This document shows positions 33,248 through 42,635 of a stretch of DNA of 64,000 bases, piece after piece. Position numbers and translations under genes: made by a program. The stretch comes from Botryosphaeria dothidea. Lineage: Eukaryota > Ascomycota > Dothideomycetes > Botryosphaeriales > Botryosphaeriaceae. The notes under the pieces are model-generated. The model was not told the origin of the DNA. It ran no database searches and worked only from the letters and a program-made list of their open reading frames with translations. How positions within the stretch are numbered: position 1 is the stretch's first letter; every line of letters begins with the position of its first letter. The stretch covers positions 868,001 to 932,000 of the forward strand of contig WWBZ02000062.1 in NCBI GenBank assembly GCA_011503125.2, read 5' to 3'.

Positions 33248-34763
33248 TTAAGAAGAGCCCGACGGAACCGAGACATTCTGCTCCGCCTCCTTGCGCTGCA
33301 CAGCGCCGAAGCGCGTGTTGCCCTGGTCGAAGATCTGCATGGAACGTCAGCACCTTAATTCCACTTTTCGGCACACCACAACCTGCGAAAAACTTACAGC
33401 ATAGATACCCTTCAACCAGGTGTCGCCGAGGATATCAAAAGTCTTACAAAGTTAGCCAGATTGAATATTTGGTAATGGGCAACATTGCTCACCATATCAC
33501 CCCTGCTCTGAATACCACCATACACGAACCCATTGCCCGCATCCGCGAACGCCAGGTCCTCCTTCTGCACGGCAAACTGCTTGTCGCCGACCGCAAAAGT
33601 CACCGTCGGGAGTTGATCCGCAGTGGTGCTGCTGGGAAAGACGTAGCCCTGGTTGGTGCTGTCGTACTTGGAGCCGGGGATGGCGTTGTAAATCGCCTTG
33701 ACCGTCTCGTCATCAACAAGGGCAAGCGTGGTGCCCGTGTCCGCAATAGCGGTGTTACCGCTGCGGTCGATGCTCTTGCCGTTGACGGTGGCGCTCGTGC
33801 TCTGGAACTGCCAGAAGCCCTGCGAGTTGTCAACGTCGACGTAGTACGGCTCGTCGACGCCGGCGGCCTTGAGCACGTCCTGATCGATGTAGCCGAAGGT
33901 GTAGAACGACTCGCCCTTGTCGGCCTCGTTGGCGTCCTTGGTGCTGCCGAGGTAGGCGGTGAAGAGCTCGGCGTCCTTGGGGATGTCGTCCTGCGCGATC
34001 ATGTTCTCGACGGGCGTCTTGACGGGCGTCGGCTTGACCGTGTTGATCGAGCCCCATGCGAGCCCCAGCAGGCCGTCGCCGGAGCCCTGGACGAACTGGT
34101 CCGACAGCTGCTTGGCCAGCTCGATGCCCTGGTTCTCGACCGTCAGGCCGCCGAGCGTGACGTTGTCGGTGCCGACAGTGCCCGAGGCGCTGGAGCTGTC
34201 GCCGTACTGGATCTGCCAGGTGCTGCTGTCCTGGGCCTTGTAGGAGCTGGACTTGGACGGGTCGAAGACGGTGTGGCCCGACGACTTGCCCTGCGTCTGC
34301 ACGTTGGACGGCAGCTCGGTTGACCACACCCACAGGTCAGCGGAGCCCGTGTCGAAGTCCAGCTTCAGCTTCTGGGCTGGTGTGCCGATGCCGACTTCGC
34401 ACAGGTACAGCGAGTCGTTCTGGATGTCCTCGGCGGGCACCTGGCCCGAGTTGCCTTCGGCGTCGAGCTTCTTCTGGAGGACATGCTTCTGCACGCGGGC
34501 ATGGCCGCCGAGGGCCTTGCCGACGCCGAACTTGCCCTGCTGGTGGATCTTGTTGCCGACAAAGTACGGACCCTCTGTTGTTGGGCCGATGCCGTCTGCG
34601 TGATGTTAGCGGGGGAAGGAACGTGGGCTTTTGCAGCTTTGATCGTCTGCACGGGGAAGGGCCACGTACACTTGTGCAGAGCATAGGCATAGGACTTCAG
34701 GCCGCTGGGCTTGTAGTTCTTGTTCGTGATGACGGGGATGCGGGTGAAGCTTCTGGTCGCCAT
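33248..34763 (-). CDS. Pepsin-family (A1) aspartic endopeptidase lacking a signal peptide
   Basis: Aspartic protease of family A1. Exons on the minus strand: 34763-34670, 34595-33493, 33442-33398 and 33334-33248, giving 442 residues. The two catalytic triads are DTGSADLWV near residue 112 and DTGTTL near 316; the flap region contains IQYGDSSSASG. The third exon is only 45 nt (TFDILGDTWLKGIYA) and links to IFDQGNTRFG, the conserved end of the C-terminal lobe. The N-terminus, starting MATRSFTRIPV, is basic and polar with no hydrophobic core, so a classical secretion signal is not evident; an upstream exon could supply one, or the enzyme may be intracellular. A TATA-like element lies about 150 bp upstream of the ATG. 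Confidence 0.92.
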
Positions 34764-36955
34764 GATTGCTGGTGTTTTCTTTTCGTTTGCTATGCGTTGT
34801 TGCTGGTGTTTGGATTCGTCACAAAGCTCAGACAAACGCGGAGTCCTGAGAGCTGGATGGAGAAAAGGGAGTAGGAAGATTGCAGCACTCCGAAGGCCGC
34901 GGCGAGCGGGTGGATATTTATAATTTATGGGGTGTCGGGCACTTGCCCTTGCGTGCTACAGCAGCGTAGTCGTGGCATGGCGCTTGCCCAGGCAGGCAGG
35001 CAGGCGAGCACACAGGCATGCGCGTCCCACAAATGGCCATGACGCAAGAGCTGTCAAGCTTCAGTGCCCAGCTTGCCCGGGCGTGGCACTGTGCGAATCA
35101 AGCATCGGGGCCCTGCATTGACGCACGCTCCGTGACGATCCACCACGGGCACGAATCACGTAGCAGTGCTGGGCTACGGGGCCACGGCCGACTGGGCAAT
35201 CGTGGGCGATGCAGTAGTAGCGTGGCAGAAGAAAAAGGTGCCTGAAACGCCGTCTCAGCAGCGCATGGCGTGGCGCCTGTTGTGCTGTGTCCGCCTGCCC
35301 CCATGTCCGCAGCGCCTGGTTGGCCCGATGGTGATGCGAGGTACCAGACGTACCCGGCGATAGGGGAGCAGCTTCTCTGCTGTCGTCGTCATGTCTCATG
35401 GCACATCCACTCCCCTCCGAAGGCCAAAGCTCCTGGAGATAGCTGGTGCGTGGGATAGCTGAGACCCCGCTACTCGTCGGCAGATGCTGAGGGCTGCACA
35501 CGCGCCATTCCCGACGACGTCATAGTTCCGCACCGCGCCATGTACGAATGCCGGCCAGCGCCACAAAACGTGCAGTCGTCGTTGGCGCAAGACACCGGAC
35601 AGGGGAACGGCGATGGAGGGCGGCAAGCAAGCTGAAGCCGGTCCACACCATCCGACACCAGATGGCGTGAATCCGAGTCGTGTGTGCTATGCATAGGTAC
35701 AGGCAGCTTTGCAAGGGCCGCACTAGCGGCGGGGGTGCCTGATAAGACGATACCCCATCCGGCTCCCACGGTGGGTTTCATCGCGAGCATCAAAAGGCCG
35801 AGAAGGCCCAAAAAGAAGGGCCGGTCCGCGCGTCGGGGTAGACAAGAAAGAAAAAGAAGAGGCGTGCGGAGTTGCCGCCAACGATGAGCTTCATTGCCCC
35901 TTCCTGGTCCCTTTCTCTTACACCTGAGAATGCTGTCATCGTCCGTCTCGATTGGGATATCGATATCCGAAAGGCACTGCCATCTCTGGTTTGCTTCTTC
36001 AAAATTAGCAACCAGACGAAAGCCGGGCCATCCTCGATCCTGCTTTATTCCCTGCGGCCTACGCCGAATAGCTGGCCCCCGGCAACGCATTCGGGCGGCG
36101 ACGCTATAGGGAGATTCAGACAAGCATCGTGCCAAGTATCGGGAGGGTTCCGCGGCGCAGCCTGCGAGGCAGCAGGTTTTTCCATCCAGGTCATCGGATG
36201 TTCATGTCGTCAAAGGAGACAAAGATAAGGCGACGTTTGTTGCTCCTTTTGCGTTGCGTTGCACGGCATGGTGGCTTGATCTGCTATGCACCATCGCCTA
36301 TCGCCCTACTACAATCGCCCTTTGGATCACGCACTCTAATCGTTGTTCTCCTGCCAGGACCCCGTGCTGCTTTTTCTGTACACGTTTGCCGTCATCGCCG
36401 ATGCAGAGGCGGCCTTTCGAAAAAACCACGCACCCTGAAACTGCATACCGTGTAACCTATCAGAAATCGCCGTCAGTGGTGCGTTGAGTCAGTGTGAGCT
36501 TTTTGTCAAGCAGCCGCTTCGTGTTCGGATAAAGCAGCCAGCATTCATGAAACAAAGGGCGGAGCTCTCTCCTACACCGCTCAGCTATAAGAATTGCTTC
36601 AAGCAGCACCCAGACTCGCCGATCATCCGGCATCCCCGAGTGTGGCTGTACAACCCCATAATCCACAGTCGGTCCGCCACTCCCTTGATAACGAGGGCCA
36701 AGGTACTGTGTGGCTGTGCCATATCTATTCATAATCACAGACAACAGCTTTGTCACGTCATGACCGATATTGTATCCTGGCACAATGATGAACATTCCCA
36801 ATCGCCAATCGTGGTATGCTAAGCCGAGCAAATGCTACCCGTCCGTCTATGATACCGAAACGCAGCCACACCGCCCAATGCAAACCGTTCTTTCAGAAGA
36901 TCCAAGTCGCCCCCAAGAAAGTCTTCACCCAATATCGGCGAGGAAGCCCATTTCA
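34764..36955. other. Long intergenic stretch with the protease promoter
   Basis: TATAAATA is present on the minus strand at 34915-34922, about 150 bp upstream of the aspartic protease ATG. CAGG repeats are near 34989-35005. An open minus-strand frame at 35470-36135 ends in a Cys-rich part (SCANDDCTFCGAGRH), but I see no family. Nothing else was recognised in these 2.2 kb. Confidence 0.4.
34915..34922 (-). promoter_or_regulatory. TATA box of the aspartic protease gene
   Basis: TATAAATA on the minus strand, 152 bp upstream of the start codon at 34763, within a locally AT-rich patch. Confidence 0.55.
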
Positions 36956-39436
36956 TCACCTCTTGCCGCCTCTGCCCCTCTTCCTCGGCGGCGCGCTCGG
37001 ACGGGGCGGCAGCGGCATCTGGTTCACGCCTGAGCTACCGCCTCCACCGCCTCCACTGCCACCGCGGCCACCGCGGCCACGACCGCGTCCTCCGTATCCA
37101 CCACGCGCCGGTGGCGGCGGAAGAGGCGGCGGCGGCTCGTTGGGAAGCGGAGGCTGAAATCCTCTAGCAATAGGCTCGAACTGGTTGCTGTTGTTCCGGT
37201 ACTCGTTGTAGCCACTACTGCCCCCGTTGCTACCGCCGGGCCTGTCATTCTTCTGTGAGAAGCGCCCGCCGCGTGGGCCAGCGCCAGCATTGATACGAAT
37301 GTTGCCGCGCGACGGGCCATTGTTGCTATTGTTGCTGCGCTTGTTGCGGTAGAAGTTGTCGATATCTCCATCATCTTCGCTAGAGGTGAAGTAGGTGTGC
37401 TGGTTCTGCGCACGACCCTTGATGGACACGCCTTGGCCCGAGAAACCGTTCTGCTTGAGCTCCGCCTCTGCGGCTTCCGGGTCGATGAGGTACCTGTTTG
37501 CTTCTTTCGCGGAGAAGGTGTCGCAATTGACCACGGCCTTCCTGGGCCTCATCGGACAGTCATCGCCCCAGTGAAGGTGAGAGCCGCACTGGTAGCATGA
37601 AACCGTCATCCTTGCAACCTTGTTCAGGTTCGGAATCTTGTCGGGATTGAAGGTGCGCCATAGGAGAGAACATTCTTCTTCGACGTGACCGGGCTTGTTG
37701 CACAAGTCACAGAAGAATCCATCCGCTGCACTGCGCGCCAGCTTAGACGGGCAGTTCTCCTTTGCATGACCTCTTTCGCGGCACTTGGTGCATTTTGCCA
37801 CTATGGGGCAGTTGTACGTGAAATGTTGATCGACAGCTTTGCAGTGCTGACACGTTCTGGCTGGACAGCCCTCTTGCATGTGACCTAGCTCAGCGCAAAT
37901 GAGGCAGCGGACCGGGTCGTCATCTCTGGTAGAACCGAAATAACGCGTCTGGAGCTGCCTCTCCTCTGCCGATAGTTGGAACATGCGGGTTCGCGTTGGA
38001 TCGCCGGATGTTTGGGTGGGAGCTTCGCTTTGTGGAGGTGGTGAAGGTGGTGTGTACTCGGCTTCATCCTCCGAGATTTCGCCCTCCTCGCCGGAGCTGG
38101 CTTCCTTAACCCGTGACACGCTTGCCGGAGTGGAAGGCTTTGTAGAAGGTGCGCTTGCCTCTTTTGAGACAGGCTGTGAGTGAGACTCACTCGCCTCCTT
38201 GGGTGGAAGCACCGGGGGCTTTGTCCCATTGTTCAAATGCTCCCAGGCATATTGAGGATCTGCGTTAAAGACGCCGGCTCCAATGTCCTGCTTGATAGCC
38301 TTCTGTAACACTCTCCTCGGCTGGTCTGGGTTGAAGCCCTCATACGTATCCGGAGCCATGACACCCGATTCCAAGCGCCTTTTCACGTAAGCAAACAACC
38401 CGTCAGCAAGTGACGACGTAATGCCACGGTTAGCCTTCAATTTTTTGTTGTCCTGGAGCTGAAGAGTCTTGCTCCCATCTGCGGCAAGCACGTTTAGGAA
38501 AAAAGACTCATCCTTACCGCCTTTCAGAGTAAACTCTACTGGCGTGACCCCAAGATAACTCCTCAGCGCGTCGATTTGCTCCTGCTTGCGATAGACAACC
38601 AGTTGGTTGAAATCCTTAGATTCGGCCTGATCGTGGTACATGGCAAGAAGGCCGATGGGGTGATTCGCTCCGATAACGGTTGCCAGACGGTTGCGGATGA
38701 CATCTTTCTGAAGAGCGTTGGTGGTTTTTGCCGGATTCTTCTTGTCGGGATTCTGGGGAATCGGCATAGTAACGACGGCGCCTACCACATTTTTGTTGTA
38801 GAAGCCTCTCTTGGAAGTCCAATACGGGCCAATGCCGGTCTTCAGAATTCGTAGAGCTCTCTCCGATTCGAATTGACGGACAAGCTTAGATTGGTTCTTT
38901 GTCAACGTAAAAGGACCAGCTTCGATGATGAATGGCACCTGCGCGCCTGATGCCTGGCCACTTCCGATGCTGGGTTCATCTGGCTCTGCCTTTTCGCCCT
39001 CTTGAATTCCGTCATCATCATCATCATCGGAACCATTTGATGATGCATCGTCATTCTCAGCCTCGAAGTCATCATCCGCTGGCAGGGCAATAAAGTCCTC
39101 AGCCTCAGAGAGCGCCGCAGCCGGCTGAGCCATTTCTGGAGGTGCGTACGTCTCGGCTTTCTCTTGCGCAGTACTCAGTTGATCCACCTTGGCAGCGGTC
39201 TCAGATGCCGCGGACATGTGAGGGAAATCCAGGTCCAGCTGGGAGGGCGACTCTTGCCGCTCACGTGCAGGCTTGTCCTTGTCCTGGGGATCAAGCGAAG
39301 GTGAATAATCGCTTTCAGCATCGTCAAGCTTCACCTTCTTGTCGGGAGTCGACATGTCCACATCGGGCTGTTCATCCTGGAGCTCGCGTTGACGCTTGCG
39401 ACCCACGGTCGCGGTACGGGAGTCGTCCTCCTCCAT
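36956..39436 (-). CDS. Five-zinc-knuckle RNA-binding protein, Air1/Air2-like, with RGG tail
   Basis: Single-exon gene of 826 residues. Five CCHC knuckles lie between about residues 507 and 626: CLICAELGHMQEGC, CQHCKAVDQHFTYNC, CTKCRERGHAKENC, CDLCNKPGHVEEEC and CYQCGSHLHWGDDC. The second has one extra residue before His (Cx2Cx5Hx4C). Five consecutive knuckles are the hallmark of Air1/Air2, the RNA-binding subunits of the nuclear TRAMP polyadenylation complex that feeds RNAs to the exosome. It is more than twice as long as the yeast proteins: the N-terminus is acidic with an Asp run, and residues about 185-420 form an uncharacterised, folded-looking region. The tail from about 750 is Gly/Arg/Pro-rich with RGRGRGGRGG. 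It is divergent from a Nop13-like gene. The start at 39436 is the first ATG in frame. Confidence 0.8.
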   Translation of the reverse strand: MEEDDSRTATVGRKRQRELQDEQPDVDMSTPDKKVKLDDAESDYSPSLDPQDKDKPARERQESPSQLDLDFPHMSAASETAAKVDQLSTAQEKAETYAPPEMAQPAAALSEAEDFIALPADDDFEAENDDASSNGSDDDDDDGIQEGEKAEPDEPSIGSGQASGAQVPFIIEAGPFTLTKNQSKLVRQFESERALRILKTGIGPYWTSKRGFYNKNVVGAVVTMPIPQNPDKKNPAKTTNALQKDVIRNRLATVIGANHPIGLLAMYHDQAESKDFNQLVVYRKQEQIDALRSYLGVTPVEFTLKGGKDESFFLNVLAADGSKTLQLQDNKKLKANRGITSSLADGLFAYVKRRLESGVMAPDTYEGFNPDQPRRVLQKAIKQDIGAGVFNADPQYAWEHLNNGTKPPVLPPKEASESHSQPVSKEASAPSTKPSTPASVSRVKEASSGEEGEISEDEAEYTPPSPPPQSEAPTQTSGDPTRTRMFQLSAEERQLQTRYFGSTRDDDPVRCLICAELGHMQEGCPARTCQHCKAVDQHFTYNCPIVAKCTKCRERGHAKENCPSKLARSAADGFFCDLCNKPGHVEEECSLLWRTFNPDKIPNLNKVARMTVSCYQCGSHLHWGDDCPMRPRKAVVNCDTFSAKEANRYLIDPEAAEAELKQNGFSGQGVSIKGRAQNQHTYFTSSEDDGDIDNFYRNKRSNNSNNGPSRGNIRINAGAGPRGGRFSQKNDRPGGSNGGSSGYNEYRNNSNQFEPIARGFQPPLPNEPPPPLPPPPARGGYGGRGRGRGGRGGSGGGGGGSSGVNQMPLPPRPSAPPRKRGRGGKR

Positions 39437-39727
39437 GATGGGCCGAACTGCCGCCACCACGCGTCAAATCAGTCCCGGTGCGTGGTGCAATACGGTGAGT
39501 AATTAGCTCCGGCGGTCTGGGTCTTGAAGAGACTGAACCCGGAGGAACGAGGTTGAGATGAATGGGTGTGTAGCCGCCACAAGATTCGTGGTGTTGCGGA
39601 AGGAATGCGCCGGCAGAATCTCGGCAGACATTTTTTGAATTTTCAGAACCAAAAAAGTTGCCGACAATCACGGCTCACTTGCGCCTGTTCATCCAACCCA
39701 AGCTTCCGTCCTCTCACACACCGCACA
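39437..39727. promoter_or_regulatory. Short divergent promoter, Air-like / Nop13-like
   Basis: Only 291 bp separate the two start codons, so both genes must share one promoter region. No named motif was recognised. Confidence 0.6.
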
Positions 39728-41107
39728 ATGGCTTCCACAACAGCCGTCGAGATCTCCAAGAAGGAGAAGAAGGAGAAGAAAGACAAGAAAGAGAAGAAGG
39801 AGAAGAAGGAAAAGAAAGAAAAGAAGGCGAAGCCCGAATCCGAAACGCCCGCCGACGAAGATGCCCCCAAGCCCTCCAAAGACTCCCCCTCCAAGAAACG
39901 CAAGCGCTCCACCCTCCCCGAAGACGGCGAGCTCGAAGTCGACATCACCGCGCCCGAGCCGCTCTCCAAACGCGAGCAGCGCCTCGCCAAGAAGGGCAAG
40001 CTGGACCCCAGCACCAAAGCGACCAACAAGACCAAGCCCGCCGAATCCGACTCCGACTCGGACGACAAGGAAGGAGACGAGAAGGGCGAGGATGAGGCGG
40101 CCAAGAAGGACAAGTCCAAGAAGAAGGAGAAGTCGCCGCACGGCATCTGGATCGGCAACCTGCCGTGGACCGCGACGCGCTACACCATCCGCCAGTTCTT
40201 CGCCGACCACGCCGGCATCGCGGGCGAGCGCGTCACGCGCATCCACATGCCGCCGCCCGACAAGAACGCCGTCGCGCGCATGGTCATCAAGCCGCACAAT
40301 AAGGGGTTCGCCTACGTCGATTTCGATAACGATGGCGCGGTGAAGGCGGCGATTGAGGCGTCCGAGACGCTCATGGGCGGTCGGCCGGTGTTGATCAAGG
40401 ATGCCAGCAATTTTGACGGTAGGCCGCAGAGGAAGGAGGGGGAGGATGGAGAGGAGCAGGGGAAGGAGGATGGACTGCATAGATTCAGCAAGACGGCGGC
40501 GACGCAGCTGGGTGGAGGCAAAGAGCCGAGCAAGCGTGTGTTTGTGGGTAATTTGAGCTTCGAGACCACCAAGGAGGATTTGATTGCGCATTACAGCAAG
40601 TGCGGAGAGGTCGCTGATGTTCACGTCGCGACGTTCCAGGATACTGGCAAGTGCAAGGGTTACGCTTGGGTCACATTTGAGGAGATGGATGCTGCTGCTG
40701 CGGCTGTGGCAGGATACACCTTGATACCCATAGATGATGACAGTGATGAGGAGATGGAGGATACAGAGAAGGCAGATGGCGCTGAGAAGAAGAAGAGGAA
40801 GAGGAAGACGCGCAAGTGGTTCGTCAACAGGCTGGAAGGCAGGGAACTGCGCGTGGAATTCGCTGAAGATGCTTCAACAAGATACAAGAAACGGTTTGGC
40901 AAGGAGAGGGAAGGAGCAGCAGCAGGTGCTGGTGGCGAGGAATTCGGTGAAGTGGACACTCCCAGGCATCACCCCAAAAATCGGGGAAAGAGGGAGCCTC
41001 GTAAAGTTGACGCACGCAATATCAGGCCGGGAGCAGCGCTGGCAAGTGCACCCAGGGCATCTGGTGCAATTGTGGAGGGAACAGGCAAGAAGATCACGTT
41101 TGATTGA
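39728..41107 (+). CDS. NOP13: Nucleolar RNA-binding protein with two RRMs, Nop13-like
   Basis: Single-exon gene of 459 residues. The N-terminus is a striking Lys/Glu array (KKEKKEKKDKKEKK...) followed by acidic and basic patches, typical of nucleolar proteins. RRM1 starts near residue 138 with the RNP2-like GIWIGNLPW and has RNP1-like KGFAYVDF. RRM2 starts near 268 with RVFVGNLSF and CKGYAWVTF. It then runs into a basic KKKRKRKTRKW segment and ends in a basic tail. Order and spacing match yeast Nop13, a pre-ribosomal-particle protein. I chose the ATG at 39728 because the frame upstream (from 39566) codes for no conserved sequence and overlaps the likely promoter. A role in ribosome biogenesis is inferred from the family. 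Confidence 0.85.
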   Translation: MASTTAVEISKKEKKEKKDKKEKKEKKEKKEKKAKPESETPADEDAPKPSKDSPSKKRKRSTLPEDGELEVDITAPEPLSKREQRLAKKGKLDPSTKATNKTKPAESDSDSDDKEGDEKGEDEAAKKDKSKKKEKSPHGIWIGNLPWTATRYTIRQFFADHAGIAGERVTRIHMPPPDKNAVARMVIKPHNKGFAYVDFDNDGAVKAAIEASETLMGGRPVLIKDASNFDGRPQRKEGEDGEEQGKEDGLHRFSKTAATQLGGGKEPSKRVFVGNLSFETTKEDLIAHYSKCGEVADVHVATFQDTGKCKGYAWVTFEEMDAAAAAVAGYTLIPIDDDSDEEMEDTEKADGAEKKKRKRKTRKWFVNRLEGRELRVEFAEDASTRYKKRFGKEREGAAAGAGGEEFGEVDTPRHHPKNRGKREPRKVDARNIRPGAALASAPRASGAIVEGTGKKITFD

Positions 41108-41297
41108 TAGTCCTGGTAGTCTCGAAAATTTCATAATGTTTACGTCTGCAACAATGTTCTTCTTTATTCCCGCACTTCACCAAAGCGAATTACCTTGCTC
41201 CTTAAAAGCATATCGCATAAGCGCGCCATACTGACTGAATGCTAAAATATTGAAACGAAGCCATACCACCCAAACCACCTCTCCGCCCCCCTAAACC

Positions 41298-41837
41298 TCA
41301 CTCCTCCTCCGGAATAAACTTCCTCACCACCTCTTCCACCCACTCCTTTGGCACCCCGGCTTTCACCGCATCCCTCACCGCCTTATTCATCCTATGCACA
41401 TACTCCTCCTTCGGCGGGCCCTCCCCGACCCTCTCCCTATCCACATACACCAACACCCTCTTCTTCTCCGGCACCCCCTTCCCGACATCCACCTCAACCC
41501 CCTCTCCGCCTTCCTCCTTCCTCCAAAAATCCACCTCCAGCCACTCCTTCCCATACGCGTCCGGCACGCCCTCATTCACATCCAGCCCCCGCTCATCCTC
41601 GGGCTGCAGGGAGTACACCATCCCGTAGACGGTGTTTTGGAGATTCTCGGAAGAAGATGACGAGGGCAGCTCGACGACGTTGGCGTAGCCGCGCTCGTTG
41701 ATGAGCCAGCGCCAGCGCCGCAGGCGGGCGATGCCGAGGTAGGTCGAGGTGGGGCAGCGCCGGGCCATCTGGGCGAGCCAGAGGTTGCTGCCGTAGCCGA
41801 AGTAGAGGGTTGGCTCGTCGGTCGTTGGAGCGGCCAT
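41298..41837 (-). CDS. Gamma-glutamylcyclotransferase-like protein
   Basis: 179 residues, one exon. The GGCT-fold substrate loop YFGYGSNL is at residues 12-19, and Glu89 in DVNEGVP matches the catalytic glutamate of human GGCT. Such enzymes cleave gamma-glutamyl amino acids to 5-oxoproline and a free amino acid, in the cytosol. The middle region is Glu/Gly/Lys-rich and variable. The frame stays open for another 86 codons upstream of the ATG at 41837, but that part is Thr/His/Pro-rich and not conserved-looking, so I treat it as 5' UTR. With Dug1 (at 59-61 kb) this suggests a gamma-glutamyl/glutathione turnover capacity, but the two are not linked. Confidence 0.82.
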   Translation of the reverse strand: MAAPTTDEPTLYFGYGSNLWLAQMARRCPTSTYLGIARLRRWRWLINERGYANVVELPSSSSSENLQNTVYGMVYSLQPEDERGLDVNEGVPDAYGKEWLEVDFWRKEEGGEGVEVDVGKGVPEKKRVLVYVDRERVGEGPPKEEYVHRMNKAVRDAVKAGVPKEWVEEVVRKFIPEEE

Positions 41838-42635
41838 GATGGCGGCGGTGGTGGTGGTGGTGGTGGTGACGCTTAGCGTGGTCGTGCTGCTTGGTGGTTG
41901 CTCGGGGGAGGGCGATCTGCTGTGTGGGGTTGGTGAGCTGTTGGTTGCAGAGATGCGGTGGGATCGGGCGCTTTGTTTGGGGAGAAGGTGTGGGTTGTTG
42001 CGGTGGAGATGGGGGCGAGGAAACGCGAGAACGTGCAGGGCAGTGAAAAATGCATGTGGAGTATTGTAGATTCGCCTCAGTTGGAACTGGATCAAGGCGG
42101 ATGGGATGCAGCTCAGCGATCAGAACCGCAAGGTTTGGGGAATCTCTTTCACAAAGAGCGCGTTGGAAGGGAACAGGAGGGCTGTCGAGAAAAGGAAAGA
42201 AGACTTGACGAAAAGACTTAGCGGAGGCCCGCTTACTGTAATACTCAAGGACGGAGTGCCGAACGAGTTGATATAGGCAGCCTCGCGTTCAGATATCTGA
42301 CTGATCGTGCTCCAACCCTGTGTCTTGTTTCTCAAGTACGTCTTGACTCTTCTCGCTGTCTCTAAACTATTACTATTTGGGTTAGAGTCTTGTCAAAGCC
42401 AACTTATAAGACGTCGTCTATCGTGTCTTAAAGGACACGGTCGTTTCGGCAGTCGGGATCTAAAAGTAGCGTTTGCCCGGTTACGTCATCAGCCGAGCAT
42501 AAGCGGCAAGCACAAGGCCGAGAAAAAAGACATTGCCGCCCAGATCTGTTTGCATCCAGCAACCATTATTCATTAACTGGATTTTCCGCCGCACGAAACG
42601 GCACTCATACAGCAACTATAATTACAATGATTTTT
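41838..42635. other. Intergenic
   Basis: An 800-bp gap between the cyclotransferase promoter and the 3' end of the carboxypeptidase gene. No gene or motif was recognised. Confidence 0.5.

Noticed and set aside
33031..34323. Long open frame antisense to the aspartic protease
   Set aside because: The protease on the opposite strand has both catalytic triads; this frame has only a low-complexity Val/Gly/Arg composition.
39566..39727. N-terminal extension of the Nop13-like protein
   Set aside because: The extra 54 residues are Cys/Arg/His-rich without conservation and lie in a 291-bp shared promoter.
41838..42095. 86-codon N-terminal extension of the cyclotransferase
   Set aside because: Thr/Pro/His low-complexity sequence; the GGCT fold starts directly after the ATG at 41837.
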